Shown: positions 57,962-64,000 of the stretch, one piece after another | Layout: the number at the start of each line of letters is the position of its first letter | Position numbering within the stretch: position 1 is the first letter of the stretch | Source: Mauremys mutica | Taxonomy: Eukaryota; Chordata; Testudines; Geoemydidae | Assembly (NCBI RefSeq): GCF_020497125.1 | Contig: NC_059075.1 | Coordinates: forward strand, 105,129,222 to 105,193,221 | Length of the DNA: 64,000 nt | Direction of reading: 5' to 3' | The notes under the pieces: generated by a model | The model's input: the letters and a program-made list of their open reading frames with translations, nothing else | What the model was told of the DNA's origin: nothing | The model's database searches: none | Program-made: the position numbers and the translations under genes

Positions 57962-59350
57962 TAAAAAAGTATGGATTGGATGGACTATAAGGTGGATAGA
58001 AAGCTGGCTAGATCATTGGGCTCAACGGGTAGTGATCAATGGCTCAATGTCTAGTTGGCAGCCGGTAAAATGTAATTATAAACAGGGAATCATCATCAAA
58101 TGGGTGTGTTTCTAGGGGGTTCTTGCAGGGATCCATTCTTAGTCTTAAACTATTCAACATTTTTCTTAATGACCTGGACGAAACCATAAAACCATCACTT
58201 ATAAAGTTTGCAGATGATGCAAAAATTTGGGGAGTGGTAAATAACAAAGAGAGCAGGTCACTGATACAGAGTGATCTGGATCACTTGGTAAGCTGGGTGC
58301 AAGTCAACAATATGTGTTTTAATATGGCTAAATGTAAACACATTGTGACAAAGTTCTGTCCTTGACTCCATGGGTCCTGCGTTTCCTAGCAGATTTTTGC
58401 TAGCATCAGAGGCTCCCTGGTACCCTCCACGTAGCCCTTCTCTCTCTAGAGGCAAGGGTCACAGCTTACTGAGCCATTTTCATCATAAGCCAACAATGGA
58501 GGTGAGGAGAAGCAACCCTCCCTCGCACGGTCTCTGTTGTCTCCCAGTCTCAGTGATTAATCAGGGAAGGGACCAGGGGGGAGCCCAGGCCCACCCTCTA
58601 CTCCAGGCTCCAGCCCAGAGACCCTAAAATTAGCAGCTATGGTAGCTGACTTTTTGGAAATAGAACATGTACAATTTCCTGGGCCACTTCCCCACAGCAG
58701 CCCCCCACTCAATATCTCCTTCACCATTACCTCAGCGCCTCCTTCCTTACACCTGATATGGCTTTGTACTGCTGCATTCCTCCAACAGCACAACTCTCTC
58801 CTATAGCTCCTGACACCCACACCTCACTGACCAACTGGGAGGCTTTTAACTATTTCCAGCCAGCCAGCCCTTGATTGGCTTCAGGTGTCCCAATCAATGT
58901 AGCTATCTTCACTGCCTTCTAGAAGGATCTTAATTGGCCCCAGGTGTCTTGATTAACCTGGAGCAACTGCCATTTGGCTACCATGGTACCAGGGATTTGT
59001 TTAGCCTGGGGCTAACATACCCGTTCCTCACTACTTTACTGTAGCCATCTGGCCTTGCCCCATCACAATATACATCTAGGAATAAAAAATGTAGGGCATG
59101 CTTACACAATTGGGGGGGGGAGAGATTCAGGGGACTTGCACACAGGTCAGCAAGGCTCCAGGCAGGCAGCACTTCCATGGTCATAGTGGATTCTCCATCA
59201 CTGACAAATTTTAAATCAAGATTGGATATTTTTCTAAAAGATCTGCTCTAGGAATTACTTGGGAGAAATTCTATGGCTTGTGTTTTACAGGAGGTCAGAC
59301 TACATGATCACATTGGTCCCTTCTGGCCTTAGAACCGGATTCTAGATTCA
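57962..59350 (+). pseudogene. Mosaic CR1 LINE, split by a solo LTR
   Basis: 57962-58066 is nearly identical to the young CR1 at 31695-31804 (GTATGGATTGGATG, GGCTCAACGGGTAGTGATCA, GGCTCAATGTCTAGTTGGC). From about 58067 it matches the older subfamily instead: TGTAATTATAAACAGGGAAT parallels 47434-47453, and KFADDAKIWGVVNNKES carries the catalytic DD (about 58204-58254). The CR1 stops at 58343 for the LTR and resumes at 59068 (ATACATCTAGGAATAAAAA), then the 3' tail (59190-59350, GAGGTCAGACTACATGATCA). The host continuation on both sides of the LTR matches 47690-47720. Frames broken. Confidence 0.85.
58344..59067 (-). mobile_element. Solo LTR, TGTGA...TCACA family, 724 bp, minus
   Basis: TGTGACAAAGTT at the left and CCCCATCACA at the right. 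Duplicated 4 bp: ACAT (58340-58343) and ATAT (59068-59071), one transition apart; the uninterrupted CR1 target is known from 47690-47720. Same family as 60260-60927, which sets this copy's orientation as minus. The minus-strand TATA and polyA signals are eroded. No internal retroviral genes. Confidence 0.85.
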
Positions 59351-59911
59351 TAGGTTACATCAGACCAGAAAAGAAGTAAATTCCAGAGTTGTGGGCACTC
59401 CACTGAAGATGCCCTGGGCCCCACACATTCAAATCTCAGAACTGCACACCTACAACAGATCCATGAGCTCAAATGTTGCAATGGGACAAGGGGAGATGAT
59501 CTTTCAGGGAGTTAGGACACAACTACGTAGAGCTTTAAAGACCAAAAAGTCAAGATGTGGTAAGTAGGTAGGTGTGCAAAACAGAGAATTGCATGCTTAA
59601 CTACTGGACTTGATTGTGTGTTCTGTTCTCAGATGCAAAAATTGCAGATGCCATTTTAGAGGCTTGTTTGAAAATGTGGCACTATAAGTTTAACCCAGTA
59701 GTTCATGCACAACGAAATTACATAATTTTGTACAGTTCTCCTGAATCCTACGCTATGTTTACTAGACTAAGCCTATGTTGTTCATTTCTGTTTATCTATT
59801 AAAATTAATTTAAAAGATATTCTTCTGAGATGCCTCGCATCTATGATCCAGGGGAAGGACAGAACGTTAGGAGGCCTGGATTCACTGACTTGCTTTGTGG
59901 CAAGCCACTTA

Positions 59912-60180
59912 GGGTATGTCTACGCAGCAAAGAAAAACCTGAGGCTGGCCCATGCCGGTCAACTCGGGCTCACGGGGCTCAGGCTGCATGGCTGTTTTAT
60001 TGGTTTGCAGGCTTCTGAACTCAGGCAGGACCCTGGGCTCTAGGTCCCTGCATGGTGGGAGGGTCCCGGGGCTCAAGCTCCATCTGAGCCCGGAAGTCTG
60101 CCAGAATGAAACAGCCCAGCAAGCCCAAGTTGGCTGGCATGGGCCAGCCACGGGTTTTCCTCTGCTGTGTAGACATACCC
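59912..60180. mobile_element. Harbinger-type MITE, 269 bp, TTA TSD
   Basis: Ends GGGTATGTCTACGCAGCAAA and the inverse of GGGTATGTCTACACAGCAGA, with TTA on both sides (59909-59911, 60181-60183). Long related arms (AACTCGGGCTCACGGGGCT type). Sister of 15247-15518. Its terminal nonamer GGGTATGTC equals the left end of the 18370 Harbinger element. Confidence 0.93.
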
Positions 60181-60259
60181 TTAATCTCTATGCTTCCTGT
60201 AATCACGCTCTGCATAATGACTGTAATGGAACAGCCTTCTTCATGAAGCATTTTGTTAG

Positions 60260-60927
60260 TGTGAAAGACCCAGGCCAGTTGTGAACAGCAAAGTAGTAGA
60301 AGGGAGATACGCTGGCCACTGGATAAGCAGTTTTCTGTTCCCTGAGTGACCAGAGCAGGGGCTGCTCCAGGCTAATGAGAACACCTGACTCCAATTAACC
60401 TGCTAAGAGTCAGGTGAGGCAGTTAAGCACCTGACTCTAATTAAGGCCCCTCTGATGCTATAAAAGGGCTCCTCCAGTCAGGCCATGGGGAGAGGAAGTG
60501 CATGTGAGGAACTGGGAGCAAGAGGCATGCAAGAAGCTGAGAGTGAGTAGGCATAGTGCTGGAGGACTGGGAAGTACAAGCGTTATCAGACTTCAGGAGG
60601 AAGGTCCTGGTGGTGAGGATAAAGAAGGTGTTGGGAGGAGGCCGTGGGGAAGTAGCCCAGGGAGTTGTAGCTGTTGTGCAACTGTACCAGAAGGCCCTCT
60701 AGACAACTGCAGTCTACAGGGCTGGAACCCGGAGTAGAGGGTGGGCCCAGGTTCCCCCCAAACCTCCCAACTCCTGATCAAAGACAGGAAGAATTGACCT
60801 GAACTGTGGCTTCTACCAGAGGGGAAGGTCTCTGGGCTGTTTCCTGACCCACAGGGTGAATCTGTGAGGCAAGCAAATCCGCCAATAAATGCAGGACCCA
60901 CCAAGGTAGAGGAGCAACTTTGTCACA
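60260..60927 (+). mobile_element. Solo LTR, TGTGA...TCACA family, 668 bp, plus
   Basis: Starts TGTGAAAGACCCAGGCC and ends GCAACTTTGTCACA. Perfect 4-bp duplication TTAG (60256-60259, 60928-60931). A TATA box (TATAAAA, 60459-60465) and a polyA signal (AATAAA, 60884-60889) are in the expected order, giving + orientation. Length, TG...CA ends and 4-bp duplication fit a retroviral-type solo LTR. The long frames on both strands lack any viral domain. Confidence 0.9.
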
Positions 60928-60931
60928 TTAG

Positions 60932-61669
60932 CTACAGATGAAAAGTATTATAAAACAATATAGTCATCCCTCAAGATGGCATTTTGACATCCCCTCCACA
61001 CTCACTTCCCTCTGATTTGGCTCCAGTTCCCAGGAGAGTTAAGTCCAGCATTCCACATCAGCTTTCTGCCAGGAATCGAATTGCCAAGAACTTTGCCACC
61101 CCATTCCCATCAGCCCCTATTGCTGCAGCTTCCATAAACTTTGTAAGTTAAAAGGACAGTGATAGATCAATGTGTGATGAAACTGGGAACTCTGTTTAGA
61201 GATTTAACTAAGGAAAAAATGAGACAATTCCCATGTGCACCAAAGATCTTTATTGCTGCTTCTGTGTATTCCGAATGATCTGTAGATTCCTTAAAATAGA
61301 TTTCTGCAAAGCTTTAATTCCATACATTTTAGAAATATTAACAATGCTAAAGTTCCCAGAATTAAAAAGCAACCTGAACCACAAAATGACTGACCAAAGA
61401 GACTACAGGTTTGACAAAGCAAAACAACTATAAGCAGTCAATAAAGTCTAAATTAATGAAACACATTTTCATCCATCAGAAAAAAACAAACAAATGTACA
61501 ACTGGTGCCCACAAACAAACATTACGTCACCATACAGTCCAACCAGCCTGAGTACAAACATTGATTTAGCAGGGAAGTACTGTGTCTCCAGGACTGACCC
61601 CACCAAGGCAATATAAAAGCCACTTACTCAAAGCAAAGTAAGTGATATTATGTTATTTTACGGAAGAAC
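60932..61669. other. Intronic stretch, nothing recognised
   Basis: No exon or repeat family identified. Confidence 0.45.
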
Positions 61670-61671
61670 AG

Positions 61672-61765
61672 TCTTCAAGCTAAGGCACTGGACTGGGACT
61701 CGTGAGATCTGGGTCCAATACCAAGCTCTCCCACAGACTTGCTGTGTGCCCTTGGAAATATTATA
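61672..61765 (+). repeat. tRNA-derived SINE head
   Basis: AAGCTAAGGCACTGGACTGG, CTCGTGAGATCTGGGTCCAA (B-box region), AAGCTCTCCCACAGACTTGC and TGTGTGCCCTTGG follow the SINE order. The body after 61765 is lost. Confidence 0.75.
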
Positions 61766-62630
61766 AGATGATAATTCAGTTGAAAATACAGGTCATGCCA
61801 ATGCTGCATGTATATTCCATGATCTGGCAATTCTCCGTCAAGCTTCATTGTTTTAACTAGCACTTTCACTTCCAAAATATTGCATAGCTATATTGTTCAC
61901 TTGTCATAGAGATTCAATAATATCAAAAGGTATTTTATGGAACCCAGCAGCAGATAAGAACCAGCATTAGCTGCAGTCATAACTCTCTAGGATATGACGG
62001 ACCTTATCAAGCAGATCAATGCAAAGTAATGTGCAGTTGTTTTTTATTTTTATTACAAATCACTTTACACTTGTCAACAGACCAATCTCATTATATCTCA
62101 ATGAGTTATAGCCAATGACATTGGGCATGGAGATGTCTGCCTGTGATGAATATTATCATGTAGCATTCAATAGCACCTGAAGCCCGCCATCTTTCCTAGA
62201 ATGTGTGAATAGGGAGTGTATAATATTGCCAAAAATAATTTTTAAGTTAAGAAAAAGCTGTTCCACAATTGCCAGAGTTCTCTTTGCTGTATTAATACTC
62301 CTCCAAACCTCACTTTATATTGTCTGCGTTCCACTCTACTCATTTTTACTTAGGTGTTAGTGTTAGGTTAGAATTTCTTCTTTTCCCACCCTGATAAGTT
62401 AAGTCCTAAAGGGCTTATTAAAATATATATAACAAACTCAAAGTACCACAAGAGATTTCTGCTCAACTTTTCATTTTTTCACCTCATCCTCCCACCATCC
62501 TCCACCCCATTTGTCTCTTTTGTTCACTTGTTGTCTCCTCTCTCATGCTCCTAGACAGAAATCTCACTGAGGGATGGATTATCTTCTTTGTTATTTGTCT
62601 GTACAGTCCATAGTAACAATGGGGCCTTGA
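61766..62630. other. Intronic stretch, nothing recognised
   Basis: AT-rich sequence without identifiable exons or repeats. Confidence 0.45.
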
Positions 62631-62635
62631 CTGAA

Positions 62636-62842
62636 AAAACTACCAAAGGAAATGGTGGCTTCTCCATCTCTAGATATCTTTTAATCAAGACTGGATGCCT
62701 TTCTGGAGGAAGAGCATTAGCCAAACACAAAGTATTGAACTCAATACAGGGGTAACTGGGTGACATTCCATGGCCTGTGTTACACAAGAGGACAGACCAC
62801 ATGATGTAATGGCCCCTTCTGACATTAAAATCTATGAATCCT
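62636..62842 (+). repeat. CR1 LINE 3' end
   Basis: GGTGGCTTCTCCATCTCTAG, ATCAAGACTGGATGCCTTTC, GAGGACAGACCACATGATG and AATGGCCCCTTCTGACATTA, then ATCTATGAATCC, the CR1 terminus. 5'-truncated. Confidence 0.85.
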
Positions 62843-62929
62843 TTATTAAGGATGCTACTGTATTACAATCTTGACAGCAAGCAACATGCATAAGCACAAA
62901 GACTGTTACAGTATAACTTCTCATTGCAT

Positions 62930-63125
62930 GGACAGGCAGTGCAGACTAGACAACAGGGCATGGGAGTAGAAACCTGGAAGTTCTGTGTTGCAATCCCATC
63001 TGTGCAAGTGACTAGCTGGGTGGCACAAAATCAAACATTTAGCCTCTGCCTCAGTCTCCCCATCTATAAAATGGGGATAATAATAGCTATATACCTATCT
63101 CTCAGAGTGTTTGAGAGGATAAATA
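62930..63125 (+). repeat. tRNA-derived SINE
   Basis: GTTCTGTGTTGCAATCCCAT (B-box region), GCCTCTGCCTCAGTCTCCCC, ATCTATAAAATGGGGATAAT and CTCTCAGAGTGTTTGAGAGG follow the SINE order of the 26324 copy. Confidence 0.8.
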
Positions 63126-64000
63126 TCATGTTACAGAGATCCCCTTTCCTATGCACAAACTCATTATAATATACCTTTCCTATTGTTACTGAAAAGCAGC
63201 ATCGCTGATGTTATTACATTAATAGCCAGACCTGGCTTCCTTTGAACCCGAAGACATCAGGGAGAGCGAGATCAGCTCGTAAGCTGAATTTGGTTTTTTT
63301 TATTTTTAAAACACTGCATTATGTAATAATCACATAAGAAAAGAACATTTAAATATGATGACTGGACTGATTGAAAATACAAGAAATTCATTCTCCCAAC
63401 TATTGCATCACATATGGGAGGTAAGAACATAGTTTTCCACCAGATGACTTTAGAACAGCAAATGACCTTACCAGATAAGATGCTTAATGCAAAAGGGCAG
63501 CCATACAACAAGTTTTCAGCATTAAAAACCCTAATTTTCCACTGTTTTTTTAGTTTAAGACCTACCAATAATTATGTTACTTTGATTTGACCAATCTCTA
63601 ATATTTTATATAGTCTTCCAAATCTCAAAATCATACTCCCTCCGCCCCTGAAAGCTTAACTATTGTGCATTAGAAAGAATGTCAGAGACTTCATTCAGTT
63701 TCACAGTGTTTGATTGTCACCAACTGGCATTGAGCATTTGTCACATTCATTCAATTAACTGCAATTTATAGTCTGCCTATATTTGAAAAAGTGTCTTGTT
63801 GAAACTTTGTTCTATAATGTAGTAAAGTAATTTCACTTGCACTCCATCTAACCCCTTTCAATCATCCTATAGGTATAAGAGTTCAAAACGGATGTTACAA
63901 CCAAAGAGGGCATCATTTCACAACACGCACCACCAACAGGGCCAGGATAGCAGGCACAAGGTTCCTGGGTGATATCTTTTATCAACCCACAACATGTCAT
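63126..64000. other. Intronic stretch, nothing recognised
   Basis: A 98-codon minus frame at 63272-63568 has no domain or splice context. No repeats identified. Confidence 0.4.

Larger units (their letters stand above)
41774..64000 (-). other. SERGEF: Probable SERGEF intron upstream of the exon
   Basis: Ends at the AG acceptor at 41775-41774. The preceding exon should encode a WSGWTH-like segment and was not seen, so the intron probably extends past 64000. It contains CR1 copies, solo LTRs and MITEs. Confidence 0.6.

Noticed and set aside
60498..60904. Frames of 79 and 103 codons
   Set aside because: They lie inside a solo LTR; LTRs of this kind carry regulatory sequence, and no viral protein motif is present.
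63272..63568. 98-codon minus frame
   Set aside because: No domain match and no flanking acceptor/donor pair in a sensible frame; treated as chance.
1..64000. CRISPR arrays, operons, riboswitches or other prokaryotic systems
   Set aside because: No regularly spaced direct repeats and no clustered complete genes; the content is clearly vertebrate intronic.

Overview
This is vertebrate intronic DNA, most likely from a turtle (a crocodilian is the main alternative). The inference rests on the repeat content: CR1 LINEs of several subfamilies, tRNA-derived SINEs with a 'CTCAGTTTCCCC...ATAAAATGGGGAT' body, a two-gene Harbinger transposon, its short relatives, and several solo LTRs. There is no prokaryotic-style gene organisation.

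Only one host protein-coding exon is supported: 41607-41773 on the minus strand. It encodes an RCC1-type repeat (TGKVFTWGRADYGQLGR) with a good acceptor and donor, and matches SERGEF (DelGEF) as I know it. The remaining ~63.8 kb is therefore probably intron of a large minus-strand SERGEF gene. I found no other exon.

Layout. 0-5.4 kb: a CR1 tail and three hAT-type non-autonomous elements with 8-bp target-site duplications (TSDs; one perfect, CCTTATAG). 5.8-6.05 kb: antisense CR1 fragment. 7-17.1 kb: old palindromic MITEs, a CpG-rich TA-flanked MITE, a 272-bp Harbinger-type MITE, and an antisense CR1 whose ORF1 esterase and endonuclease start are joined straight to its 3' tail. 18.4-22.9 kb: a near-complete 4.5-kb Harbinger element with a broken DDE transposase on + and a broken Myb/SANT-like gene on -. 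24.1-26.3 kb: a three-layer nest (solo LTR, Harbinger-type MITE inside it, second solo LTR inside that). 30.8-32.8 kb: a CR1 ORF2 copy. 36.3-39.65 kb: a GC-rich repeat, a SINE split by a 1.35-kb hAT-like element with a C-rich core, and another SINE split by a solo LTR. 41.6 kb: the SERGEF exon. 42.3-44.5 kb: a rearranged CR1 tail, an LTR-like fragment, a MITE and a different LINE with an FADD box. 46-48.4 kb: a strong hairpin and a CR1 interrupted by a GC-rich repeat. 50.6-51.2 kb: a G-rich repeat with a tiny hAT element. 58-61 kb: a mosaic CR1 interrupted by a solo LTR, a MITE, and an opposite-orientation LTR of the same family.

The transposon genes form no host pathway. The interest lies in insertion history, mosaic LINE structure and opposed LTR copies in one intron. 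I saw no convincing new cellular system.
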